A DNA stretch of 64,000 nucleotides. Origin: Puccinellia tenuiflora. Its lineage: Eukaryota; Streptophyta; Magnoliopsida; Poales; Poaceae. The notes beneath the pieces are model-generated. The model had not been told where the DNA came from, made no database searches, and was given only the letters and a program-made list of their open reading frames with translations. Positions within the stretch are counted from its first letter, which is position 1; each line of letters opens with the position of its first letter. A program made the position numbers and the translations under genes. The stretch is from positions 2,053,080-2,117,079 of the forward strand of contig QRDG01000529.1 in assembly GCA_012064385.1 (NCBI GenBank). Direction: 5' to 3'. Positions 11,818 through 22,900 of the stretch are shown piece after piece.

Positions 11818-13175
11818 TGAAAGGACAAACGATGTCGCCTAGAGGGGGGTGAATAGGTGATTTAAAAACTTTTACGGTTTAAGGCGTGATAATTGCGGAA
11901 TAAAACTAGGTGTTTAAATTAACAAGCCAACAGCCTAAATAAACTAGGCTCACATATATGCACCAACAACTTATGCTAAGCAAGACAAACAACAAGGTGA
12001 TAGCAAGATATAAAACTTCAAGCACGAAGGCTATCACAATGTAAATTGCATAAGTAAAGAGCTCGGGTATAGAAATAACCAAGGCACGCGGAGACGATGA
12101 TGTATTCCCGAGTTCCTCCTTGTTAAGGCAGTACGTCTCGTTGGAGGGGTGTGAGCTCGCCATAAAAATCCTACTCAAGACGCCACAAAAGGGCTCACCC
12201 TATTCTCTGATGAACCTCACCCCAAGGGTTAGGTTCACCTTCCACTATCGGAATCCTTAAAGGCGGAATCCGGAGCCTTTAGAACGATCTTGGGGTACAC
12301 ACCCACAACTCAATCGGGGGCTCCCAAATCCTGCCCGAAGCTTCACAACTCGAATTCTTCATGACACCACCAACCGTCTAGGGTACACAATGCACCCAAG
12401 AGGCACAAGCTCTTGGGAACACAATGCACCCAAGAGTAACAATCTTCTCGAACTTCAATCCCACGTATCACCGTGGGGAACTCAAACCTATGCACCAAAT
12501 GCAAAAGGCAAGACCACACAAGGTGGTCAAGTCCTTCACTCCCAAATCCAACCAAAGCAACTAATGCTAGGGAGGGATTTGAGAGGAAGAACAAAGAGGA
12601 GAACCACAAAAGAACTCCAAGGACTAGATCCACTATGTTCCCCTCACTTAGAGGAGAGATTGTTCGGTGGAAACATAGATCTAGATCTCCTCTCTTGAAT
12701 CCCTAAAGATGGGCAAGAATCATTGGAGGGATTTAGAGAAACCCAAGCTTTTTCGAGGTCAAACAATGGAGGAGAGAGGAAAAGAATGGGCAGCCTCCTC
12801 TTGGGGAAGAAGGAGGCTATTTATAGCCTCCCCCAAAATCTGACCGTTACAACCACGGGAGGCCGGATATTCCGGGGTTAAGGGCCGGATATTCCGGTGC
12901 CCGGAAATTTCCGGAGCAAACCTACGGTGCAAAGATCCGGACCCCCTCCAGAGAGGAAAACGCAAAAAGACTTGGCCAAAATATTCTGGACCGGATATTC
13001 CGAACCAAAGACCGGAATTTCTGCGCCCCCCGGAAATTTCCGGGGCAAATTCCAGATCCCCTCCAGAGAGAATCGCCGAAAGGACTTATCCAAAAAAACT
13101 CGAATGAAAGATATGGGCCGGAACTTCCGCCCCTCTGAAAAAATGCAGAAAGTGCAAAACGAAAGCGGGCATATC
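11818..13175 (-). mobile_element. Copia-type LTR (copy E), truncated
   Basis: It begins at 11818 with TGAAAGGAC followed by GATGTCGCCTAGAGG and a G-run, the reverse complement of the LTR 3' end seen in copy D (27102). Order of shared blocks with D: the tgataattgcggaataaa block, the CTCGTTGGAGGGGTGTGAGC block, the (A)CACAATGCACCCAAGAG block repeated twice, then a GC-rich region of CCGGATATTCCGG-like motifs. No primer-binding site lies to its left, so it is the 3' LTR of a minus-strand element or a solo LTR. It is cut on the right by Copia A at 13176 and its remainder is not found in the window. Confidence 0.75.
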
Positions 13176-13375
13176 TGAAAGAACATTTGTCTTTCCCTCT
13201 ATGTTTTGTGTGTTAGATAACAACACTTGTGATAATTTGATATGTTGCTAAGTGTGGCAGGGTTGAAATGACACTTGCTGGAATTTTGCCGATTACCAAA
13301 AAGGAGAATCTTTGGTGGTTTTATAGAGGGCGTGGTTGTGCTCTGGCTTGCCGGCCTGGCCGGGCTCAGGCCGGC

Positions 13376-13565
13376 CCCAGGCCGGGCGGCTCGGGTGGGT
13401 GGCCGGCCTTGTGCCTGCCTGCCCAGCCCAGGCCGGCCCCAGGCCGGGCGGCTCGGGTGGGTGGTCGGCCCTCGTGCCTGCCTGCCCAGCCCAGGCCAGC
13501 CCCAGGCCGGGTGGCTCGGGTGGGTGGCCGGCCTGTTTGGCTGCCCAGCCCAGGCCGGGGCAAGG
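13376..13565 (+). repeat. Tandem repeat of about 62-64 bp in Copia A LTR
   Basis: Three adjacent copies of a GC-rich unit containing CCGGGCGGCTCGGGTGGGTGG and TGCCTGCCCAGCCCAGGCC start near 13376, 13438 and 13500, with a few substitutions between copies. It lies in the same LTR position where copies D and E have other CCGG-rich palindromic repeats. Confidence 0.75.
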
Positions 13566-14473
13566 CCGACAGCCTCGGGCCTCTGCCCGACCTCCGTGCC
13601 AGGCCTGCCGGCCCAGGCCGGGCTGAGTCCGGCCTCTCTGCAAAATGCTGTTCTCCTCCACCGACAGGCCGGCCTGGCCGGCCCCCAGGCCGAGCTCAGG
13701 CCGGGCACTCTGCGCACTGCTTTTTGTCCCCAACGGCTCAATTATTGGGGAGGGGTATTTATACCCCTTCCCCTACCTTCAGCCAGCTAGCAAGCTCAAC
13801 ATTGAAGACCACCATTATTGCAAGCTCAAATTCGATAGATCTCCCAATTCCTCCACTCAAATTCATCGATCTTCGGAGGATTGAAGGAGAAGGTCCCGAT
13901 CTACATCTTCACCAAGTCGTTCTTCATTTCCCCCTCTTTCTCTTGAGGGATTGTGTTTCTAGGGTTAGCTTTGTGTTACCCTAGAATCTCTTGCTCACTG
14001 TAATTGTTACAGACTTGTGATTTGGGAGCCCCCAATTAAGTTGTGGGTCTGTGCCCCAATACCGTTGTAAGGGCTCCGGATTCCGCCTTGAAGGACTCCG
14101 ATAGTGGAAGGTGAACCAAGCCTTTGTGGCGAAGTTCATCGGAGAATAGGGTGAGGCCTTCGTGGCGTTGAGTAGGCCTTTGTGGCGAGCTCACACCCCT
14201 CCAACGAGACGTACTCCCTTAACAAGGAGGAACTCGGGAATACATCCTTGTCTCCGCGTGCTTCCGCTTTCGGTTATCTCTTTCCCTTAGTTGTCTTTAC
14301 TTGTATCGTTAATTGCCTAGTTGTTTTAGTTTGCTTCTCATATAGGTAAATTCACCGTAGTTGCATATCTAGATAATTTACCTTTGTGTTAAGCCAAAAT
14401 CGGAAAAAGAATTAAAAATTGGTGTAGCACCTATTCACCCCCCCCCTCTAGGTGCCCATACGATCCTTTCAAT

Positions 14474-14486
14474 TGGTATCAGAGCC
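14474..14486 (+). other. Primer-binding site of Copia A (tRNA-Met type)
   Basis: TGGTATCAGAGCC lies two bases after the LTR end at 14471. It is complementary to the 3' end of plant initiator methionine tRNA, the usual primer of Copia elements. Confidence 0.85.
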
Positions 14487-14522
14487 TTGGCTCTTAAGTT
14501 AGGCTTCACCGCCTAAGAGAGT

Positions 14523-15584
14523 ATGGGTGACGGTGATGGTGTTACGGGTGGTAGCACTCCCCCGGTGTCCATGGATGATCTCAAGAATTTGGAAACAAGC
14601 TTGACATCATCCATGAACACTCAAATGGAGGAGTTGCGTGCTATGATGAGGCAACTCTTGAAGGCTAACACGCCACCCGCCACACCATCCCTAGAGGCCA
14701 ATGGTTCCGCCGCGCATAGTGGGGAGGGCGAACAACACACTAATGAATCCCCTCCTAAAATTGATGGTGGGAAGCCGGAGTACCATGGGGTTCCATTCAC
14801 GTACTCGGTTGACCCACCCATCCCGCATTATCATATAAACAATAGGGGTGATCCACCTAAGTTTAATCCATCTTGTTTTACTAATTGGCAATTTATGATG
14901 AGATCTCATATCAAGAGCGCTTCAAGCGAGCTATGGAGAATCATTCAAGTTGGGTTCAAGGCCGTCGATCCAAACAACATGACAAGAAGAGAAGTTGTGG
15001 ATGGTCAAATCAATGACTTGGCTCTCAATATGATTCATACCGCCGTGGGAGAAAAACACATGTCTCTCATTGAGATGGCCACCACCGCCAAAGAAGCTTG
15101 GGATATTCTCACTCAAGAGTTTATCGGTAATGAGAGCATGCAAAGGAATAGATTTGAAGCCTTGAGCAACCAAGCCGAGGGCTTTTTCATGGTAGAGGGT
15201 GAAGATCATGAAGAAATGTATCAAAGACTCAAGACCCTTGCTACTCAATTTCGAGCCCTTGGTGCAACCTATGTGGATGATGCTTGGATCAAGAGGAAGT
15301 ATGTGAGCGCCCTTTGGCCGTTTGAATCCACCGAATTGAAGAGTCTCCAAGGAAGACACAACTACCACCTCATGTCATCTAATGAAGTCATGCAAGAGAT
15401 GGCGGCATACAAGGTGGCCGCCAAGAACGCCGAAGATGCTCGAGCCCGAGCCATTGGAATGCATAGAGGATCTTCACTTGCTTTGAAGGCCAAGGTTGTG
15501 GAGCAAGAAGATGATGATGAGGCTCAAGAAGATGTGTCACATTGGGATCCCAAAGAACTTCAAGATACTCTCAAGGGCTATGCA
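14523..15584 (+). pseudogene. Copia A gag, 3' truncated
   Basis: Open frame of about 354 codons starting at ATG 14523, 37 bases after the primer-binding site. It has a short acidic/Thr-rich N-terminus with a coiled-coil-like helix (residues about 15-45) and then the plant Copia gag (UBN2/DUF4219-like) domain. Recognisable parts are DPPKFNPSCFTNWQFMMRSH near residue 115, TAKEAWDILTQEF near 190, and ALSNQAEGFFMVEGEDHEEM near 215. The frame runs into the Gypsy B LTR at 15585 and ends 25 codons later on foreign sequence, so the zinc knuckle and everything downstream are lost. Confidence 0.85.
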
Positions 15585-16065
15585 TGTCGTGGGGTTGTCA
15601 CGACAAGTCCTTCCTCAGGGAAGGTGAGTTCTGGGGCCATTGATGATCGAAGTACGTAGGAGTTGTTAATATCGCTAAGGGACAAGGATTTACCCAGGTT
15701 CGGCCCCTCTTGATCGAGGTAAAGACCTACTTCCTGCTTCTCTTTATTACTTGGATTGGTTCTCGATTACAAGGCTTCGGCTCCTATCTGGGGAGTCGGC
15801 GACTACGGGTTTGGTGTTTCTTGAGAGCTTATCGATCTAAGGTCCAGGACCCCGCTTATAAAGGTGGCCGGGTCCCTGGTTTTACAACTTACACCGAGTC
15901 ACAGTTAGACACGGAGTCCTATTCTAGGTCTTGGCCTTCCAAGTTAGAACTCCGGGTTGTACTTGGACTCCTTCCTGATGGGTCCCTTCTTCGCCATGGG
16001 CTTTGGTCGGCTTGTCTCCAGCCCGGCCCATGTGACTTGATGCGTGACTCGGCTCTGGCCTTCTT
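15585..16065 (-). repeat. Gypsy B 3' LTR, larger part
   Basis: Matches 41764-42280 of the other LTR, with a shared TGTCGTGGGG terminus. It is interrupted after TTCTT (16061-16065) by solo LTR X; the LTR resumes at 19358 and ends in CCATCA at 19416. Compared with the right LTR it has scattered substitutions and lacks about 35 bases near the 15815 position. Confidence 0.85.
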
Positions 16066-19000
16066 TGTAGTGCCCTCGCTTAGAAAAGCAAGCACACATC
16101 ATGAAATATGCTATTCCCTGGATCGAGTACGGATAGCAATTCATAAAAGATGTAATACCATGCATAAATGTCAAATTATTACAACGTGACACGAATGATC
16201 CAGGATTAAAATAATCCATTACATCTTCGCATAGCACAAGGCTAGCTTTAAACATGTAAATGGTCCAACACCTTATTTCAGAGTCCACACGCAGACAAAA
16301 TAATAACACAGAGCTCCATCATCTTCATGAGCCACTGGCGTTCATGTTGGTTGTAAGCTCGGAACGTCCTCACTCGTCATCATAGTAACCTGCAACATTA
16401 ACGTTGCAGCCCAGAGAATTTGGGTCAAAACCTTGTGACAGGCCGGCAAGTAATATACTGGTGGCATATAATTGGCAAGACTAAATCTACATGCTTATTT
16501 GGCTGGTGGAGTTTCAAGGCTATTTGCGGAAAGCCAATTTTAGCCTATACTTTCAAAATCATTTCTTTCTTTTCCAAAACTTTAAGAGACATCCCTGGGC
16601 ACACCAGTGTCTCACATCCCCCATGTTCACCCATCAAATTTTATTTAAGAAATTGGAATGAAGAGATCTTCTGTCGACATCCATGTCTGGTCACTCGTGA
16701 ATTGTCCGTTACCGGGGACACGGCTATGATCATAGTTTTCTACTCTCGAGAGTTTGTGGCACTTTCCCCACTAGACTCGATCAACCCATTCTATCCTTAA
16801 CTCTCATTTAGTGAAAAGGAAAGGAGAAGACCGAGACGAGACTTTTTCAGAAGTGTCTTCCCGTGGTACTACTAGCGAGATCACTGTCGTCCTATCCCTC
16901 TACATCATCAGATCTCACTGACCCAGGTCCACACAACTTACTCCGTCAAGACAGAGCCCATATGACTAGTGGTTGCACGGTCGGGCAAACAAACACGGCG
17001 TGACTTTAATCTCAAACCCTGGGTGGCAATCCACAAGTGTACATACTCAGGTTCACACCATTAAAATGGGCCTGAGCAGCCACTCAACATCGCCTCCGAA
17101 AGCCAACCAATCCACCCAGGTAGTAATTTAATTTAGTAGAAATTTTCCTTAACTTAACTACAATAAAACCATCATTTTTGCAGCAAGCCAATCAACTAAA
17201 TTAAATTAGGTCACTACCATACAGGACATGTGGCTATCCTATCAGGTTTGCATAGCATAGCAATACTTGGTAAAACAACCTACACATGCAATTCTACTGA
17301 AAAGCCTACCATGCATATATACCAAAAATAGTAGGTCATTTATGAAATGTGTATATCACTTGCCTTGATTGTCGTACGAGTTGTCACAGCACTCACACTC
17401 CTGGCACTCTTCACAGTCTAAACAAACAAAGCAACAACACAACAATCAAAACAAAGCAAAGGACAAAGCAATACAATAAAATATGAATGCATGAGAAAGA
17501 TGCAACTAACACAAGTTCAAATTAAATACATTCAAAAGTTATAACATTCTGTTTATAAACTATATGCATGATGCTCATGATTCATATTTTAATTGTTTAA
17601 AAGATTTAAAACAAAAACAATAGTCAAAATACTAATGCAAGAGATTTTATAAAGCAATTAAATATGCATGATGCAAAAGTATTCCACAAAAATGCTACTG
17701 GACAGGGACCACTAAAAGTAGCATTTTTGCAGAAGAAAACATTTTAAAATAATTTATAGATTAAAAGTTATGCCAAAATTACTCAAATTTCACATTTGAA
17801 ATTTGAATAATTTTCAATTTGGCAAAACAGAAAACAAACTAGTCTAAATTATTCTACAGGTTCTGAGGTTTCCAAAAATATAAAGTTCTCTGAAAATGGC
17901 CCAGCCAATAAAAAGATATAAATGTTTTAATAACCAGGGGCCTTTCTGCAAAAAGGTCTAAATAAAATAATTCGGCTAAATGCCAGAAAACCATGGGCTG
18001 ACGTGGCTGCTGACTGGGCCGTGACTGGGCTCTGACTGGGATCCTACGTGGCGCCTTTTTACTGGGCCGTACCGATTCGGTAAAGGAATTAAAAGGCAGC
18101 CGTTGGATCTAGATCCAACGGCCCGGATCTAATCGCATCTAAACAGAGGAGGCCGGCGGCGGCTAGGGTTTCGGGGAGCGGCGGTGCACGGCGGCGACGC
18201 GTCGGCATCGCGCGTTCCGGCGAACGGAGAAGGGATGGGGCGTCGTGGTGCTCACCGTGGGGATCAGGGAGACGAGGCGAGCTCGGTGGCGAGGGGGTGG
18301 CGCTCCGGGACGGGCTCCTCCGCCGGGGATTGCTCGCCGGAGTTGGTGTGGGCGGCGGCCGAAGGATGTCGCGGACGTGGGCGTCGACCTGAGGATGGCA
18401 AAGGCACCTAACGATGTCAAAAGGGCGCGCACGCGCGAGAGGAAACCGAAGGGGTGCAGGAGAGAGGAGGGGATGGCCGGAGTTGGCCGTGGACGCGGGT
18501 GCTTACCGGCGGCTACGGCGGAACGGCGGAGCTGCAAATGGGCAGCCCGGCGGCGGGGTGCTAGGGTTTCGGGGGTGGAGGAAAAGAGGGGAGCGGGGGG
18601 TTTAAATGGCACGGACGCCGGGGTCGATTGCGGCCTTCAATGGCCGGAGGGAATCACGGCCGGCGTGATTGCCGCGGGCGCGGCCGCGATTAGAGGAAGA
18701 GGACGGCCTGACAGGTGGGACCCACCTGTCGGCGTGAGGGAGAGAGAGAGAGAGGGCGGGGACGGTGCTGGGCTGCGGGGTGGAGGGAAGATGGGCTGGA
18801 GTTGGGCCTGGCAGAGGGTTGGCTTCGGGCTGGCTGGCCTCTTCCTTTTTTTTTAACCTTTTCTTTTTCTAAAAACAGAAATCAACATACTTTTCAAAAT
18901 AGAAATTCAAATTGGTTCAAACCAATTTGAATAATTTTGTAAAAATACCCTTTATCAAACTAAAATATTTGGGATCATCTTTGCACAACTTTATTTACCA

Positions 19001-19352
19001 AAATACCCTTGGGCACAAAAAGGTAATTGTTGCTATTTCCCAACCTTTGGAAAAATTTGTAAAAATACTTTTTAGAGAACTTATTCAAAATACAAAAATT
19101 ATGGCACTAGTCTTGTCATCAAATAAAATCAAAATATTTGAAATATTGACTAGGGTTACTTTGCACCCTCTATGTCAATTAATAAAATATAATTTTTTAA
19201 TTTTGAAAACTTTTACTATTTCACGCAATTTAAATGCAACAAACACATGATGCTTATGAATGCCATGCATGATTTTGAGTTTTGCAACAAAACAACAAAA
19301 AGTTTTTGATCCCTCTGAATTTTCAAAAATTTGAAAATCTTGGGATGTTACA
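16066..19352 (-). mobile_element. Solo LTR X (3.3 kb, Gypsy-type)
   Basis: Starts TGTAGTGCCCTCGC at 16066 and ends GGGATGTTACA at 19352, flanked by the perfect 5-bp duplication TTCTT (16061-16065, 19353-19357). Read on the minus strand it begins TGTAACATCCC and ends GGGCACTACA, a common grass Gypsy LTR style also seen in element C (TGTCACATCCC ... GGGTGCCACA). No gag, pol, primer site or second LTR occurs inside, so it is a solo LTR left by LTR-LTR recombination. A GC-rich block (18120-18810) with an AG-dinucleotide run near 18735 gives long open frames on both strands that I regard as non-coding. Confidence 0.8.
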
Positions 19353-19357
19353 TTCTT

Positions 19358-19416
19358 GGTCTTGGAGGGTCTACTTTCCGGGTCCATGGGCCTACCTATA
19401 AAGTATCCCCCCATCA
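19358..19416 (-). repeat. Gypsy B 3' LTR, distal end
   Basis: Continuation of the B LTR after insertion X: GGGTCTACTTTCCGGGTCC through CCATCA, matching 42280-42338. Immediately inside, the minus strand reads TTCGGGGGCTAC just before the LTR, a plausible polypurine tract for plus-strand priming. Confidence 0.85.
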
Positions 19417-19850
19417 GTAGCCCCCGAATTTATCTTGGGCGCAGCTTTGGCGGCTTCCTCTTACTCCTTGGTTCGACTCCTTTGTTCGACTCCTTGGATC
19501 GACTCCTCAAACTTGAGTCGCCAACTCATAAGTCGCTTGCTGCTAGCTCCAAGATAAATTCCTGCATAAAAACATAACATACACATAAAATTAGTCTTTC
19601 CTCGCCCCTTATTCGAGTCCATCACTCTTGACTTTGCATTAGCTGGCCGAGTTTGTTATGGCTCTTGTGAACAAGGACTGAAGAACTTGACGCTGTCACA
19701 GGACTTGTCTTTCTGAGACAAGCCGGCTCTTCTTCCACTTCTGTGACTTCACTTTCTCTTATCATTCTCTGTTTGACTCTTAACCACTGAACTATTATCC
19801 ACAGATTTACCATGGATCGTTACTGTAACTGTCTAGGGTTTTTCCCTCCT

Positions 19851-19857
19851 TATAAAT
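19851..19857 (+). promoter_or_regulatory. Candidate TATA box of the antisense gene in element B
   Basis: TATAAAT about 100 bases upstream of the ATG at 19963/19954 and downstream of the LTR, on the strand opposite to gag-pol. The position is suitable for driving the spliced antisense gene, but this rests on sequence alone. Confidence 0.4.
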
Positions 19858-19962
19858 CACGAAGGGTAGGGTCCAGAGCCCTCACTTGTCCCTTTCGCCT
19901 CCAAAATTCTCTTTCTCCTTGCTCCCTTCTTTCCCGCGCGCAACACACCCCGCATGCTCGCC

Positions 19963-22900
19963 ATGGCCCCAAGCGCGCCAAGGAAGCTTCCAAGGCCAAG
20001 GCCTCCGCGTCCAGCAGGACGATCGACATCGCCGCCGCGGCCGCCGCCGCCGCTAGAGCTCCATCATCGAAGCGCTCGATCTCCGCCGATTGGGGCGGAT
20101 CTACTGTTACTGCCGAGCAACTTAAGGGGTATCGGCTTGCTGGCCTTCTTCCTTCCAATGTCAAGGCTCGAGCCCCTGGGGACGAGGTGGTGCCCTCTCC
20201 CGTGAAGGACGAGATCGTGATCTTCTCAGAACATCTGTTCCGCGGATTCACGCCCCCGGGTAACCTATTCTTCCGCCAGCTCCTTGATTTTTACAAACTG
20301 CGCATCCACGATTTGGCACCCAACTCTGTCCTCACTCTATCTAATTTCGTGACTCTTTGTGAGGATTACCTCCAAATCAAGCCAGACCTTGACCTCTGGC
20401 TTGAACTTTTCTATTGCAACCCCCAGCCCGAAACCTCTGGGGGCCCTCTCCTTCAATGCGGCGCTGTTGCTCTTCAGCGTCGCCTCCACTCTGTCTTCCC
20501 AAAGCCTGTTTTCCCTAACCGTGTCAAGGACTGGCACAAAACTTTCTTCTACTGCAAGGACACTTCTCCTGCAGATGAACCTCGACTCCCTCTGTTCTCT
20601 GAGGACCGCTTAGAGGCGACTCCTCTTATGAAGGCTAGGTGCTCGGAGGCTGCCCGGCCAAAGGTTGAGTCTTTGATCCTCCGAGTTCAGGCTCTTCTGT
20701 CTCATAACTTGGAAAACATGGACCTCATACGCTGCTGGATGACCTGGATAATTCAGCCGCTGACTCCTAGGACTCGGCTTATCTGTCAGTACACCCGCTG
20801 CGTGACCGATGACCTCCGCACAACAGATAAATTATCAGATGGTCTTGAACTTTGTCGGCTAATCAAAAAGCTGACTGGGAAGCCAGTGAAGGACCAAGCG
20901 CACTTTGGGCTCCAGCCCTTCTGCTCCACCAATCCAGCTCCTGACGTAAGCTTTTTACTTTGTTGCATTTTTAACTTGCTTTTTTCTGTCTCGTTTGCTA
21001 ACTCATTCTCTCTGACTCTTTTGCAGCTAACTGACTCCTTCTGGAAGCCAGCCTCTGAAGCTGGAACTAGAGCTGAAACTGAAGCTGAGGATGAGGTTGA
21101 AGAGGAGACTCCTGTCACAGAGAAAACTACTGTGGCAGAAGATACTGATGATGATGATGACGAGGAGTTCTCTCAAGAGGCTCCCGTTGAGGATGATGAT
21201 GGTGGTGAGGAGTCCTCTCCAGAGGCTCCTACCGAAAATGTTGTTGAAGAGGGGTCCTCTCAAGAGGCTCCTGTCTCTGAGCAGGAACACATGGCATCAA
21301 GTCCTGCAACTGTCCAGCCGACTTCGTCTGAAGAATCCTCAGGCGCGAAGAGTCGTTCCTCATCTCCCCCAGCTCCTGCTAGGAATGAATCTCGGGCGGC
21401 CGTCCCCAAGGTACCCCACTCTCGAGTCTTTCGGTCAAGCGGCTCCATTTCTAAACTTCAGGACTCTACGCAGAGCATCGTTGCTGCTAGGAAGAGGAAG
21501 CTACGTTCTGATGGACCTACAGATAATCCAGATCCATTGCCAACTTCCCACCAAAGAAAGTCGACCTCCCCTCCTGAGAAGGTTGACTCCTATCACTCTG
21601 GGATGTCCATGCCATCTTCTGACTCTCGGGCCTCCTTGGACCTTGATACCAACGTTTGGTATGACTTTTCTACTTACTTGTACTCATATGACTTCTGCAT
21701 TTCTCTGTACTAAAATTTCTGCTGACTTCTGAATTTGTCTATTTCAGGGCTCGGCCTTGTCTGAAGGTCAACAAGCTCAAAAATATGACTGATGTCACCT
21801 CATCGCGTGGAACTTTCCCTCCGTCGACTTCCCAGACGACGAGCACAAAGACTGCTTCTTCAACACCTGCATCCGCAGGCGTCGCAGTTACTACTACAAC
21901 TCCCACTATTCCCGAGTCCCCTTCAATGACTCGGGAGGCGACTCCACTGGTGTTCCAACCCTTCTCTGGGACTGGGATTCCTGTCGCTGTGCCTCAAGCT
22001 CCTCCGGCTCCTCCGAAGGCGGCTCCTGTAGCTCAACTGAACGACAAGCCGGCCAAGTCCTCCATTGACTACAGTCGACTTCGAGTGGCTGATAACTTGT
22101 CTTTCTCTGAAGCTTGGGCTGAGGCTGTCGACTTAAATGATCAATCAGCCAGGCTGAAGGATGACGAACAAGCGCCCCTTAGGTCTCTTCATATGATCCA
22201 TAACGTAAGCTTTATGACTTCTATCCTTTATGCTTTCTGGTAGCCTCCTATTGCAGTAGCCCCTAAGCACCTGTCTGCGGTAACTTGTGACTAAGATAGG
22301 TGCTTTGCTCTGAACTTGAACTCAATTGCTTTGTAGAAAAAACTTGCACACTGTAGCCCCCAAGCACTGAGTCCTTAGCTCTACTAGGACTCGGGGCTGT
22401 TGATTTACTGACTGTTGGGTTCTTGGACCAAAAAACTTTTCCACGAGTAGCCCCCAAGCGCCGAGTTGTCAGCCTGCGACGACTTGGAGCTACAAATCAA
22501 TGTAGTTAACTGGTACTTAGCTTATAGAAAAAAAATCTGCTCTGCGAGTAGCCCCCAAGCGCCAAGTTGTTAACTTGTGACGACTTGGAGCTACTGACTT
22601 GTTAACTAGGACCCATGCTTGCTGATTCTAAAGAAAAAATTGACTCCTGAGTAGCCCCCAAGCGCCAAGTTGTTAACTTGTGACGACTTGGAGCTCATGA
22701 ATTCTCTACTTGACTTGTAAATCCTGACTTGTAAAATCTGACTTGTCAATTCTGATTTGTAAAATCTGACTTGTAATATCTGACTTATCAATTCTGACTT
22801 GTGAATTCTGACTTGTGCCTGCAGAACCTTATTTCAAAGATGAAGAGGGATATGAAGGAGTTGGAGGACCAGGCAGCTGCTAGTGCCAGGTCTGCTCAAG

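Larger units (their letters stand above)
13176..15584 (+). mobile_element. Copia retrotransposon A, 5' LTR and gag only
   Basis: The 5' LTR is 13176-14471 (starts TGAAAGAACATTTG, ends CCTTTCA), followed by a methionine-tRNA primer-binding site and a gag open frame. It is inserted into LTR E after ATATC (13171-13175). The element stops abruptly at 15584, where Gypsy element B begins. Its protease, integrase, RT, RNase H and 3' LTR are absent here and are not found on the far side of B, so a deletion or unequal recombination removed them. The LTR shares the TCACACCCCTCCAACGAGAC block with copies D and E but in the opposite orientation. Confidence 0.8.

Noticed and set aside
13199..13984. Open frames up to 238 codons across the Copia A LTR
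   Set aside because: They follow the 64-bp tandem repeat and LTR sequence; no coding signature.
14474..14486. Possible tRNA gene fragments at TGGTATCAGAGCC sites (also 27087, 31777)
   Set aside because: Only 13 bases next to LTR ends; these are primer-binding sites, not tRNA genes.
18163..18856. Overlapping open frames of 149-203 codons on both strands
   Set aside because: Frames in both directions over the same GC-rich LTR block; Arg/Gly/Ala-rich without motifs; inside solo LTR X.
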